The notes beneath the pieces are model-generated. The model was not told the origin of the DNA. It was given only the letters and a program-made list of their open reading frames with translations, and searched no databases. A stretch of 64,000 bases of DNA, from positions 6,333,246-6,397,245 of the forward strand of contig OZ017770.1 in assembly GCA_963969345.1 (NCBI GenBank), read 5' to 3'. The number at the start of each line of letters is the position of its first letter. Positions within the stretch are counted from its first letter, which is position 1. Shown here piece after piece: positions 13,101 to 25,200 of the stretch. The stretch comes from Turbatrix aceti. Its lineage: Eukaryota > Nematoda > Chromadorea > Rhabditida > Panagrolaimidae. The position numbers and the translations under genes are program-made.

Positions 13101-15119
13101 GCGTGGAAGCAAACCTGATCGTAAACAGCCGTCAGATGGTGCGTCTGATTGGTTATAAGCTGTTCCAAATGGGATACCCGATTTTGAAGTTCAAAAATAG
13201 CATTATAGCAACTGGCAACTGTGAGTTGGGTTTGTTTAAGAGCATTTTCGTTGGAAAAAATGCCGGATTGTTCCATGTGTGAAGTGAACTCTTTGCGAAC
13301 CTCATCTACGAGCTAGAAAGAGGTGTATGCTGCCGTGTAAGCGTTTGGGGTAAGTGAAAGGGGTAAGTGCTGTGGTGGCGGTGCAAACTGAAGCAGGCAA
13401 AACAAAAAACCAAACTGACCTCGTCGCCCGTGTCTTGGTCCTCCGTCGAGTCGGTCATTAGCTTTACCGAAGTAGTCGAAATAAGCGGTGTATTGGTAGG
13501 AGGCAATTTGCTGTCGGTCTCACGTGCCTCCTCCTCGTCGCTGCTACCGGAGTCACCTGGCGCAAGAGGTGGGGTGCCTGATGCTGTTAAACTGGCAGCT
13601 TTCTCTAGTGACTCACGAACCAGTGTAATCTCTCTAAAAAAGCAATTAAAAAGTCAAACACCAAAATATTGAAAATACCAACTCGAGTCTCTTGAGAGCC
13701 AAATCATAGGTGTTTTCAAGTTTTTCGTTCATTGTTGCTTGATCCAGACGTTCGTGAATATCCTTAAAGCGCTCACGTCGCTTCTTAATTGCATCCAGGT
13801 GATGAACGATCTCGTCGTACTCTGCACTCGTTCTATAAGATCCACAAATGAGTTTAACACGACCGACACCGCAAAAACATACCCCGGAGTGGTTCGTGCT
13901 GTTTCCAAACTGCAGCTACCAGAAACAGCTGCTGCAGTCAAATCTGTATCCGACAGGATTGATTTTGAATTTTGCTCAACCACTTTGGACAGATTGAGGC
14001 AGATTGCCTTCTTTTTCACATTCTCTTCTTGAAGTTGTTGAACTAAAACATCCAAACATGTGTGAAGATTAAAACACAGAGCGCCCATTAATTAATAATA
14101 AAACTCATAAAAATAGCTAAAAAAATCACAACAGCAGCTAATCTGCTAAAATGCGTCTGCGCTGTAACAATCAGTTTTTTGACGTAGATTTGGCTCGTTC
14201 ACACAAACACGCAAAAGCATGACAGGAGAAAATCCCGTCATAATCATTCAAAAATGCATGAGCAAAATAAATTCATCTTAGCTACTGAGAATTTCAAGCT
14301 GCATTAAAAAATGACAAAAAAAAAAGTTTAAACTAAAAAATGTGCGATGGAAAGCAAATAATAAACCTACTCCGCTGGAGGAGTGCGTCTCGCTGTTGCA
14401 CGGTAGTCAGCATGTCTTTGGACGCCTAAACCTTGTTAAGTTAAGAAACTTGTTTATCCGAAGTGGAAGCTATCAAATACTCACCGTTATCTCGGTCAGT
14501 TTTTTGTTTTTTTCCTCAGCCGCAGTCAAGCGCCCGATGGTTTCTTTGATTTGCGCTTGAAGACTGTCGACATCCGATTTTATAGCCGGGTCTACTTCAG
14601 CCTGAGCTATCCGATCCTCGATAGGAGATTGAATGGACGGAGGCAAGAGCGAGAGTCCGTCTAAACAAAGTGGTAACAAGGACATTGAATTTCTAAAGCT
14701 TACCTTTTCCTTCGTTTTTGTTAGCGACGCGTAGAATTGCTAGAATTTCTTCTTCCTGACGAACAAATTCATTGTATCGCTGGTGAAGTTTTTGCATCAG
14801 TTCCGCGTTCATTTGCTAAAAAAAATATTGATAGAATTTAATTAATAACATATTCAGATCTTACGTCAGCGCCCGCACGAAAGATTTCCAAAATCTTGCG
14901 TTTCCCGGTTCGAATGGTTTTTAGGCGGTCGATTGATCGCGTCTGGAGCTCGATCTGAAATCCTACAGTGTAAGTATTCCGCGCACACACTAAATTACAA
15001 CAAACCATATTTAAAACATGAGAGACTTCAGTGTCCTCGGTCTTCGGAGGCGTTGGAGATGTTTTGGAAGGCGACGAAGGCTTCCCTCCTTTGGCACGGT
15101 TACGCTCTCCTTTACCCAT
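10159..15119 (-). CDS. Unrecognised 17-exon coiled-coil protein
   Basis: Exons: 15119-15006, 14954-14865, 14815-14704, 14660-14485, 14425-14371, 14042-13883, 13832-13679, 13629-13420, 13312-13115, 12936-12898, 12283-12219, 12125-11950, 11769-11729, 11698-11501, 10841-10761, 10667-10525, 10393-10159. They sum to 2247 nt, giving 748 residues. The start codon follows ttttgtag directly, a trans-splice-like context. Residues 1-30 are basic and Ser/Pro-rich. About residues 40-290 are charged heptad-like helices (IQQLQEENVKKKAICLNLSK; AIKKRRERFKDIHERL), followed by an acidic Ser-rich linker and another coil (AIFELQNRVSHLEQLI). A hydrophobic stretch (SVYLSLVVVAGIFMHLYCWL) precedes an acidic DDDDDIDDF region and a helical tail. 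The central joins (exons 10-13), including one 30-nt intron, are the weakest; the locus could be two genes. No family was recognised and no function is claimed. Confidence 0.6.
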
Positions 15120-15414
15120 CTACAAAAACCAAACCAAAAATGGCACGTTCAAGTAAAATGAATTAAATTGAAAAAGTAATAACGCGGACAATCCGGTCAG
15201 AAAGAAAACGACAAATTGCGTTTTCGAAAAACCCTTTACTGTGCAGTTGAGATCAAAAAAGTAAACACATCGATAAAAAAAGAGTAAAACGTGATAAGCA
15301 TCAACGAGACAGCGTCAGGCCGTCGAGCTGGTGGTCAGTCAGAGCACGCCGAGCAGCAATGACGGTAAAGATATTACGGGCACCAATGTCGTTCACGAAA
15401 AAGGAGTGTCCGAA

Positions 15415-16048
15415 ATGCTTGAATGCGTCAGCAATGAGCACAGCGATAACATGGCGACACTAAAAACGATCGATTGTGAGTCACTGTGGAACTGTGAGGC
15501 CCCGCGGTCAGGAAAAATAATTCGCAAAGTCGTTTGACAAACAAACGTTTGGGTAAAACTGCAAAAATGAAAGGGTTAATGAAAATTCTAACTAACCAAC
15601 AGTGGAAGGTATTCGCAACGAACGCCTCGTCGGAATTCGCGACAGAAGCAGTGATTCACACCCGGCAGCAGAAGAAATTTCCTTCGCTTTTCGATCAAAG
15701 GCTTACGACGGTATCGATACATCGGACCTCCCCATTTGTAGTGAGAGCGACAGGTAGTGCGATTGGAAAAGTGGATATCAATGGCATAGTAAAGAACCTT
15801 TCCAAAACGATTCAAGCGTTGGATAGTATGCACACGTTTGGCGGCGACTATGTTCAAAACGGTCTTAAAAAGCAGCTTCCCGCAAAGTTTTCTGATCCTG
15901 TAAAAACACACAGTTGGACCAAAAAAAGAAGAGTGGTACAAACATCCGCAAAGAGATACGGCGCAGCTTCCGGTCCTGGCTACGAAGATTGACCGTGAGC
16001 CTCTTGATCAACGTGTACACAGACGCACAGGGAGGTGACACATTCTGA
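15415..16048 (+). CDS. Small four-exon gene, unknown function
   Basis: Found by joining short open segments in different frames: 15415-15475, 15603-15753, 15795-15861 and 15914-16048, for 414 nt or 137 residues. Donors are good (t|gtgagt, cag|gtagtg); the acceptors at 15602 and 15913 are cag and the one at 15794 is aag. The second exon is Ser/Asp-rich (RDRSSDSHPAAEEIS) and the last two are strongly basic and amphipathic (FPKRFKRWIVCTRL; IRKEIRRSFRSWLRRLTVSL). The reading frame is open upstream of the chosen ATG back to about 15296, so an earlier exon may exist. The gene lies head-to-head with the coiled-coil gene, whose start is 296 bp away. A competing single-frame reading (a 152-codon ORF at 15534-15992 with no ATG at its start) would exclude this model. 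No homologue is recognised. Confidence 0.38.
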
Positions 16049-16497
16049 CGCAGTGGCAGAAAATGCTGCCTGAATATCATGGGTTCATAACGACGCTTGG
16101 CTCGCCTCATGACCGCAGCACTACAATTGCGATATTATCGCAAGTGACCGATGGCTGAAAATTTTTGTGCGGACAGCGATCGATTGAAACTGTCGTGAAC
16201 TGTGTTTTGCGAGCGTAGAACATGAGTGCGTGTTGCGCGCACGCCACCGCGTAACTTTATTTGAATTTGAAAAAACCCCCCGTCCACACATACGTCAACA
16301 AAAACTTGCGAGGGCTTTTGTTTTCCTGTCATTTGCATTATATTTACAAATTTCTGATAAAATGTGGAAATACAATTGGGACCACCATAATCACGCACTA
16401 CGCGTTTCACACGCAATGTCATATGGCAACTTGTTTATTTCTGAGTTCGGATTTGACATGAGACTTTTTTTTTACAAACTTCCTTCGCTCACGTGAG
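16049..16497. other. Convergent 3' intergenic region
   Basis: No coding signal. A minus-strand AATAAA (tttatt at 16434-16439) sits about 60 nt beyond the T-box stop and probably ends that transcript. Confidence 0.45.
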
Positions 16498-17543
16498 CTA
16501 TTGAAAACAGTTTTTGAACAATGGTAAAAAAGGCGCCAACGTATACGGCAAACAGTTATTCGTAGCCAAAGTTTGAATGTCGTCGATTTCGCACTCACGA
16601 AATCCTTTTGCAAATGGGTTGCTTTCTATTTTGAGTTCCGTAATCTGGAAAAAAAACTTGAGCGTTAACGCACAGAAGGCAAAAAATCGTACTCTGTGAT
16701 TTTGATAGGCAGTAACTGCCATGAATGACGTTTCAACGAAACTAAAAGTCAGCTTGCAATTGTATTGCTCCTCAAGCTGCTCGTCATGAACGATGACGTG
16801 AATGTTCGGTTGGTAACGGTGCATAGAGTTGACGATAATCTAAAGACAGCGAGCAATAACTCTGGATTGCCATGGAAATTCACATTAACTTACATGGCCA
16901 TTTTGATCGAGTTGATTGTTTGTAAGCTTTATCTTGTCAAAAGCAATGACTTGTTTCATCCAGTGAGCACCAATTGTTGGCGAATCACCATGGACGTGGA
17001 GACGACATGGCAATTCGGCGTCTCCTGGACCAGCGACAATCCACTTGGACTGGTGAAAGGAGTAGCGGTATCGTTTTTTGTCCACACATGTAAAATCCAC
17101 CATAAACGAATACAGTCTCGTAGGCTCGAGTCCCGTTGCCGTGATTTGCAGCGTAGGAAACATTCGTCTGCAATAAATGTCATAAAAAAAATAAAGTTCA
17201 ATTCCCTATTTTGCCTCGCGCGAGTATTGTAGTGAAAACCAAAAAGTTCTTACCTTCCACTCTTCGTGACAATCATTTCCGTGCCGTGAGTGTAAAATTT
17301 TTTCCATAATTGCTGACCTTCTAGATTCACAATTACGCAACGCAGAGCTGGGTGGAGGTTGCCGTTCTGGCACAGCTGCTTACGCGGCATCACGGGTAAG
17401 GAAAGCGCTTGATTTGTTGCATCCGATGAACTTACCTCGTCTGTTGATTGCGAATCATGTTTTCGCTTTCTAGGTGAAGAATCCTTAGATATCAGGAACT
17501 CAACCGAAAATTGGGCTATCGGCGATGACGCAGACGAAGACAT
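16498..17543 (-). CDS. Compact T-box transcription factor (TBX1/TBX15-like domain)
   Basis: Four exons, 17543-17254, 17167-16894, 16839-16693 and 16644-16498, give 285 residues. A short Ser-rich N-terminus with a basic PRKRKHD stretch precedes a complete T-box from about residue 67 to 265: [60 protein letters not shown], the NSMHRYQP block, [20 protein letters not shown] and GFRE. These are the DNA-contact and dimer signatures of the family; SMHRYQP plus TAYQNHRIT is closest to TBX1-type domains. The protein stops about 24 residues after the T-box, so there is no long activation or repression tail. It is divergently arranged with NF1, 1.7 kb away. The family is certain, the subfamily is not. 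Confidence 0.92.
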
Positions 17544-19256
17544 CACTCAACCAATGAAAAAGTCGTAAGTCGCCGTAATTTGTACTTTCTCGTCGAATCT
17601 CGTCAATTTTGCCTCTTTTATTTGCCTTTTTGTCACTTCTCAAATCACATCTGGCACCGTAGTTTTTCGGGCGTGGCAGCACCCAGGAAAAGCATTCTGC
17701 AGATAGATGATAGGTGCAGGATGCGGCCATTACTCCTCTTGACATACCGTATGAAATTTTTCGCAATACGCGTCAAATGATTGACGACAACCTTACTATT
17801 CGTGCTTTTTATCTCCATTGCATCAATCACGAAGCGCTATTTTTAAGAGCCTCGTAGTTAGTGCGGCAAATCGTTTGATGAATGAAAATTCTCTTCGGGC
17901 GAAGTGAGCATAAATTCAAAACATATGGAACTGTTTTGGCAAAACAGGTTGTCTGATTAAATGAATAAAGGGATGCGGCTAAGCATCAGTTTATGACGTG
18001 TGGGAAAGGTTTCTGGCACAACTTTTTTTGCACCCTCTCAGTCACAAAGCATAACAGTCGACGTCGCGCATTTGGCTAACAGCTATCAACAGACACAACC
18101 TCATTATCATGTTGTGCCACGAGCAATGTTACAACGTTGACTTTCACCAGTTTCACTTGCCACAAGACATTAGGCAATAAGGGCACTCAACTTTCCACCG
18201 ACTTGAACCGCAATTGGCTATACACTTTCATTGAACTCTGTCTGACGGTGCCGCCACCTTCCTTACTGCCGTCGAGACCTGAAGTTGGAAAATCGACTTT
18301 TTTTGCTTCATGCCTTATTCAAAAGGGGCCCGAAACAGGTGTACCGGCGGTTGCACTTCATGTTCGGGCATCTAGCGAGCATTTAGAGAGGAAGTTGTCG
18401 GCCCTCAAGTTCTCCATGCTTCTTTTACGGCTTTTTGATGTCAATTTTTTAAAAAGGGAAACCAGCGTATTTTTATCCGCAAAAAAATTCGGGCTGCTAT
18501 TGCCTACTCCACCGCCTCTGCTGCTGTCGTCGCCAACGCCGGGGAGGAGGCCACACGCGCAGGCGAGCCACGCGGGCGTACGCTCGTGCCAGAGCCCGTG
18601 TTTGTCGCATGCCGAATGCACTCTCGCAGCTATGCGCACCGCAAGGAGTCTTCTTAACGTGAAAAAAGGAAAAAAAGATGCTTGGCTCTTTGTTGCACAT
18701 CTCGCCCTCACGTTAGACAATTCTTTTATATTTACGTAACCATAAATATCGGGATCCTGCTTACTCCAAGTGGCGAGTTGAGCTTCAGTCTTTTTCTTAT
18801 GCCCTTTGAACTATACTTCCCAGAGTACTTTCTTCGCGATGAACAAATTTACGCCCGTATTAGATTTTGAAAATAACACTGAATCTATAAAAACCTTTCT
18901 TTATGTTATTGTGTAAGCGCAAACAAACCCAATTTTGCGTAGAGAAGCATTAGTCACCCGATTGCTGAGATTAATCATCACAAACTCAGTGTTGGTGCTT
19001 AATATCCCTGTCTAAATGATTCGTTGTTTTTTTCCCGCAAGTGTGATTTATGACTCTCCCGAATTGCAACAATGTGTTTGGCACGTGTCGATTTGCGCGT
19101 ACAGCTTTGCCGATGAATAGAAACGCTGAAAGACTTGTAAATCAGCAACCTGTAGCAAACTTTTTTTCCCTTTTACACTATGCACAAAAACAAACCACTT
19201 GGCATTACAGAAAAAAGTTTGAAATCCGTTCATACTTGTTTTCTCGCAATCGCAAA
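17544..19256. other. Divergent promoter region between T-box gene and NF1
   Basis: 1.7 kb without a supported gene. A GC-rich patch at about 18500-18610 (CTG/CCG-rich) stands out from AT-rich flanks. A 200-codon open frame at 18137-18739 crosses it, but its composition is biased and its ends lack splice or start context, so it is not called. The region should contain the promoters of both flanking genes. Confidence 0.45.
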
Positions 19257-22200
19257 ATGCAATCTTCCATGCCTTCTGGCAACAGGTATATAACATCGTC
19301 CATTTCTTCTCATTTCCAAAAACAAAAGCCAGTAGAATGGATTTCTTCCCTGATTCAGCGGTATCAAGATCAGGTAAAATGCTTTTTTTGCGCTTTTTTG
19401 TTACGTAGCAGTTTAGCTTCCAACGAACACTGGAAAGCCAATAGACAGGGATACGAGACAACTTCTGAACACTTCTCACAGCTGCATCATCAACGTTTCC
19501 AAGCACCATTTTCACCTGGTGATTTTGGCGCTTGTAAGAGTGCTAAAAGGAGTGAATTCAAGTGTAAGTCGAGACTTGTCGTCGTCATCGGTAATTCGGC
19601 GTCTATTTTCAGCGATGGACGTCAGAAATCGCTCTTTCGCAATCTCGGCTAATTGTCCTGAACACCCTTCTGGAGTGCCTGAACGAGGCCGAGGTAAGCC
19701 TGTTACCGACCGGCCTTCAAGCTTTTAAAAGGGGGCTTTTAGCCACTCGTCGGACGAAACGTCGAAAGAGAGTGCTGCATTAAGAACGTCCTTGAGGAGA
19801 TGTGGTCTCTGATTTCGTGTTGCCGTCTCGACTCGATTCGTAAAAAGGCGAACGCCATTGTCGCTCGAATCGGTGCCCTTCACTCCGGATTAATGCTTTC
19901 AAGGTTGGAAAGAGCCCTTCAGGCGCTAAAAGCGGAGGAGATTGACGAGGAGCAAAATGACCTCGCAGCTGCGCACATCGCTATCATGGCAAACGTCACT
20001 TTTACCAGCGAGTACATTGTCAAGATAATGACGCTGGTGAGGGAACCGACATTGAAGAAAAAACAGGGGACACAACAAACTGACTTTTTTTACAGATAAC
20101 TCAGCATTGGCCAGTGCGCAAAGAGCACCTTGAGCCCGTGTGCAACATGCTACAATCGATCCTCTGGAAGTGGATAGAAGGCAATCCATCGCAGTTTTCG
20201 TCACTCCAACAGACGTCTAACTGGCAGATTTCGGAGGTCTGCGATACTTTGTTCCTCGCGATGAATGGCAGTGACATGAGACGTCGAGCAGTCTGTTGGC
20301 CTGTCCAAATGATGTTAATTGCCATTTCTCCCGTCGGTCTTCTCTGTCCCCACGACCGTAATGCCTCGTGGAACGTCATGCTTCAGTCCAGCATCGACGC
20401 TGCCAACGGACAAACCGAAGGAGACAGTAACACCATGAACCTTCCTGCGGTCGTTCTGGCAAAAGTGAGCATTTAGCAAACTTGTCACGTTTTATAATCT
20501 AATTTTAGAAACAACTGCTTGACACCATCGTTGCCGTTGTTCAAACCTACGTGTCCAACGCACGACCTGTCTGGTCGAGCCAGATACAGTATGCCTGCCA
20601 TGCTGCAGTCAACCTTTGCAAGTTTGCAACTTTTGTTACCCTGTCCGACTTCTTCATCTTCAATGTTGTCCAAAATCTCATCGAGCACGTCAAACAAGTT
20701 CTGCTCGCTGGCACCAGGCCACGGGATTTTGACAGAAGAATCCTGGTGGATTGCTTTGTCAGCCTCTTCCGCCTGAAGTTTGACAATGACATGTTTCGAG
20801 TGTGCTTGACATCTTCGCAAACCATCCTGCAACTCGTGCTTGTTGAGGCGCTGATTGTGATATCTACTCAGGTATGACGAAGCATCGAAAATAACATTCT
20901 GAAAATTTTGTTTCAGCCTCGATTGCACTGGTGGCCAAAGATAGACATGATCATGAGCCGCTCAGACCAGCTTCGAGCACTACTCATGTCAGTCATCGAA
21001 AAGGTGCTCGAATCCGATCCAATGGTGTCATCATCAGGGCACGTGCCTCTGAACACTTCCCGCGTAAGTTTTTTGTTGTTACATGACTCCATATAAATTA
21101 ATTGCTTCAGAGTTGGCAAAAGATGTCGGGAAAAATCAGAGTCGAGCGCAGTTCTTGCTTGGTGACCGGTGACGGCAGCTGTTCGCCTCAGAAGCTCCTC
21201 ATCGCGTTGCTGAAGTTGGTAGCAACACAACCACTTCTCCTGATTCGCATGAGGGTTTGTTACCGTAATACAAAAGTTTAAGTGATGTTATAAATTTTAG
21301 GACAAAGAAGACGAAAGCTGCATCGACGGGATAATTTCGGCATTTGTGCTTCTTATTGACCATCCACAACTGCACTCGGGTGCTATGCATGCCCTGCTTG
21401 CACTTCACTCTGTCATCCCGCAGTGGAACAGCCAGTCTCCAAGACACGCGATGCAGGCCTTCTTCAGCGTCGGATCGCACATGCTGTTCTCAGTGTGCCA
21501 GAAGCTCATTCACTTCCAAATCCCAAACGCGGAACACGTCATCACGTGGCTCAAGGCCATCATGCAGTACCGTATCGACTTCATCAAGCGGCACTATGAC
21601 CTCATCAGAGAAGAGTTCATCGACTCCATGACAACGCAATCACTCATCAAGTTCGAAACTGTATGCTTCCTGTATCTCTGGAGCTGCGATTCAGACATGG
21701 TTCTGTGCGCGCTCTCGCTTTTTGAGCTAAACGCCATCCATACAGCACAAATATCTACGAGTTTGGCATCTCCGTTGTCAGCTCATCTGTCGTCAGCGTC
21801 GAACATCATCACGGCAGGAAGAGTTGTGCTGCAAAAAAGCATCTACAAACACCTGCGCACACTTCCTTACATGAACAGCGCACTCAACGAAGCCTGGCAA
21901 GAATCGAGTCGCATCTGGGAGCTGTTCACCAACCATCTCGTGTTTAACAGCAAGGACCACGCAGATTTTGTCGAACACGTTGCCCGTGTTGCGGCTTACT
22001 CAAGTGGAACGTCGGATGTCACTCAGTGTATCGTCGACGTCTGGGCTAACATCTCCGGCTTTCTGTGCTCGATTTCTCATCTTATCTACGCGAATGAACC
22101 AAATCAGGTGACCAGCTTTCTCGGCCGACTGCTGGCCATTCTGCGCGCCGAGGATCCGAGTCTGAAGGACGTGATGTGCAAGAACGTGAAGGAACTCATC

Positions 22201-25200
22201 AGCTTCGAGATGGACTACTCGCTCGATCACTTTATTCTGCACACAATCAGTGTCCAGCTAAGCCAGCACACCTCGAATGGCCAGTTTGTCGAGCACGTCA
22301 TCTACATCCTCAAAAACATGCTCAGTCGTCGTTCGATCGTCGTTCTCAAAACCGAATCCACGATCCAAATCATCAGTGCTCTGTTGCTGCACAGCGAGCA
22401 GCCGGGTATACGGTTGGATCCTATTACCCACGTGGAAACGGTATCCACCAAGAGCGGGGGGAGTGTCACTTCGGGCAACCAAGGACACTCCATTCACAAG
22501 GCCATGTTGCTCGTCAAAAAGCTATCCGGCCTTTTCTCGCTCATTATAGACAACAGCACAACCCAGCGCATACCGACACAAATTCAGTCTCGTCTCATCG
22601 AATACTTCGTCAGCACACTTTCTGCTCTTCCGGGCTATTCCAACTCAATTCTGAAAAGGTAAGAAGTTTACTGACAACATAGTAACAATATTTTTTTATT
22701 TAGTGATACCATCATCGCTGTCCTGCAAGCACTCAACAAGCTTCTCGGCAGCATGTCCATTGCACTGTCACCTGCAAACTTCAACAAGTTGGTTAAAACT
22801 TAAAAAAAAAAAACTGAAATTAAATTTTCAGAATATTCAACCTTCTCGTAGACACATTCAATCACGCGTACACGACCTCGCAGCTCACACATTCCACGTC
22901 CGTCCACAACGCGGAAACAATTGCCCATACGGCTTCAAATTCCGCAACAACAACAACAACTACCGTAACAACAAACACTGCAAGTGAAAATTTGTCGACG
23001 TCAAACGTCGAGCTAATTGCAAGCACGGAAGACCTCACGCTTAACGCAATTGCCAACCTAGTTGGCGGTAATCTTGAACTTGGCGTCGCACGTCTGATCG
23101 AAACCGCCTGGACAGGAGATGCCAAGCTCCGACGCTTTCTGCTCGAAACAGTCTGCCGCGTTCTGAATCAAAAGAGCTCCGGCAGCGCAAACACCTTGCT
23201 TGAAGTCAACGCTCAGCAATGCGAACTCCTCAAGCTCATCACGCTGATCTCCGATGAAGGCAGCTTGCCGCTGGTCAACGCTCTCATGAACGCTCTGCCA
23301 AACGAGAGCTTGGATCAACTGAGCAGGGCCCTCGTCATTGCCTTCAGCGAACGCCATCTCCTCAGCGAGCTTCTATGGACCGTGTTGATGCGAGAAGCAG
23401 AATGCGTCGTCTCACCAGCAACACTGTTCCGAGGATCGTCTCTTGCCGCGAAAATCATCGGCTACTGCTTCCGCGTTTTCGGTCATGCTTATCTTTACGA
23501 AACACTGTCACCGCTGTTTCAAATGATGCAGAAGACTCCGGATCGCATTTATGAAGTCGAACAGGAGCGCATCCCAGCTGGCCACTCCGTTGAGCACGGA
23601 GTCGAGTACATGTCGCAGATTGCTGAGGAGGCATTTTCGTTGATCCTTAATTCGGAAGCAAGCTTTCCGTATCAACTGAAAAGCGTCTGCCATGCCATCT
23701 ATCACGTAATCAATTCACGCTTTCCTAACTGCGGTCTGTCTTCTCTGGGAAAACTTCTGTTTCTTCGCTTCTACAATCCAGCAATTGTGGCCCCCTATGA
23801 AGCTCAGATGATCGCCAAGCGTCCAACTCGAGCCATGAGCAGAGGTCTTATGCTGGTTTCGAAGATCCTGCAGTCGACCGTGAATCAACCGGCAATTTTG
23901 AAAGAACAGGGCATGCTCCACTTCCAGGGACTCATGCAGGCAAAACTTGAACCGGTCAACGCGTTCCTCAGTGCGATTGCTCTCGGTGAATCGTCGGAGA
24001 CCTGGATGGAAAAGGAAATCGCAATCATGCCTACGGTCAATTTGCCGTTGCTCCAAAACATCCACGATCTGTTTGCCCGACGACGCTGCGAGATCGTAGC
24101 TCACCTCAGACTGCTGGCTACGCACACCAATCTGTGCTCCAGGATCGACGCTCTGCTTCATGCGCTTCCGGGTAAGCTTTATAACGTTTTTTTTATAAAA
24201 TTAGCAACTTATTTGATTGATTTTCAGATCAACTTCCGGGGCGTCAGATGCTTGCTCTGAGCGACTCATGCGATCCGACGCTGCCTGCGTTCTACCAGGT
24301 GAACATCGAGCCGACAACAAACTCGCCACCAATCTTCATTCTCGTCATGCGTCGTATCATTTCCTCCGATCTCGACGCTGTCAAAAAAGCCATTGAAGAA
24401 AAATGCTCGAAAATCAAGATGATTGTCATCATCGACTGCTTGTGCTGTGAATACCCTGCTAACTTGTCAAAGCTTTTTCCCGCGCTTGTCTTGCAACATA
24501 TTGACCGCTTCATAATGCTTTTCTGCTCCCCAAAAGTATTCACACAGCTCAGCGAAGCTCATTTCGTCAAGGTACGCTTTTTAGCTTTTTTTTTCATTTT
24601 CCGGTATTTGTTTTTAGACGACGGTGTCTTTTGATTTTCCTTCCATCGCCGTTCAAACGGAGAATTTTCCGCCACTGACACTCCGCCAAATGTCGACGCA
24701 ACCTTTCAGCACCTTCAAAGGCAAGATCATTTCGGCCAACGAAACGGACGTTGTAGTCAAGCTTATTGACAACATCGTTAGAATCGATCGTAAGTGCACA
24801 TGGCGCGGAAAAGTGGTCACTCTGTCGGAAGTGATCCCGTGCGCAACCTTTGAGCAAGTCGAACTTATCAGTGAGGAAATCGCGACGCTTTTGGTGAATG
24901 AAAGCCACATAATATCACTGCGTTTGAACGAAGCCCGTGATTTGGTGGACAAGGTGCTCACCATGCGATCAAAGAACAGCGTTGCCGCGTGCACAGATGC
25001 TCACGTGCAGATTCAGAGCAACTACAAGGATGTAATCACTCTGGCACTGGTCAATCTCGTTGACAATGATGTTGGCGTGCGTTGCACTGCGTATCGGCTT
25101 CTGAACACTCTGAGCGCCGTACTGAACCTCGGGGTCGCAAATCTGCTGCAAGAAGCACCGAGTGTCTTTGTGCCCATCAACTTGTCTTCATTCCTGTCGC

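Noticed and set aside
15534..15992. 152-codon plus-strand frame
   Set aside because: It begins with a non-ATG codon and shows no domain. The multi-exon reading of the same DNA has better splice support, though neither is proved.
18137..18739. 200-codon plus-strand frame upstream of NF1
   Set aside because: Composition follows a local GC-rich patch, no domain is visible, and it fits neither the NF1 first exon nor splice sites.
22176..22682. 168-codon alternate frame within NF1
   Set aside because: It is a shadow of the well-conserved NF1 coding exon.
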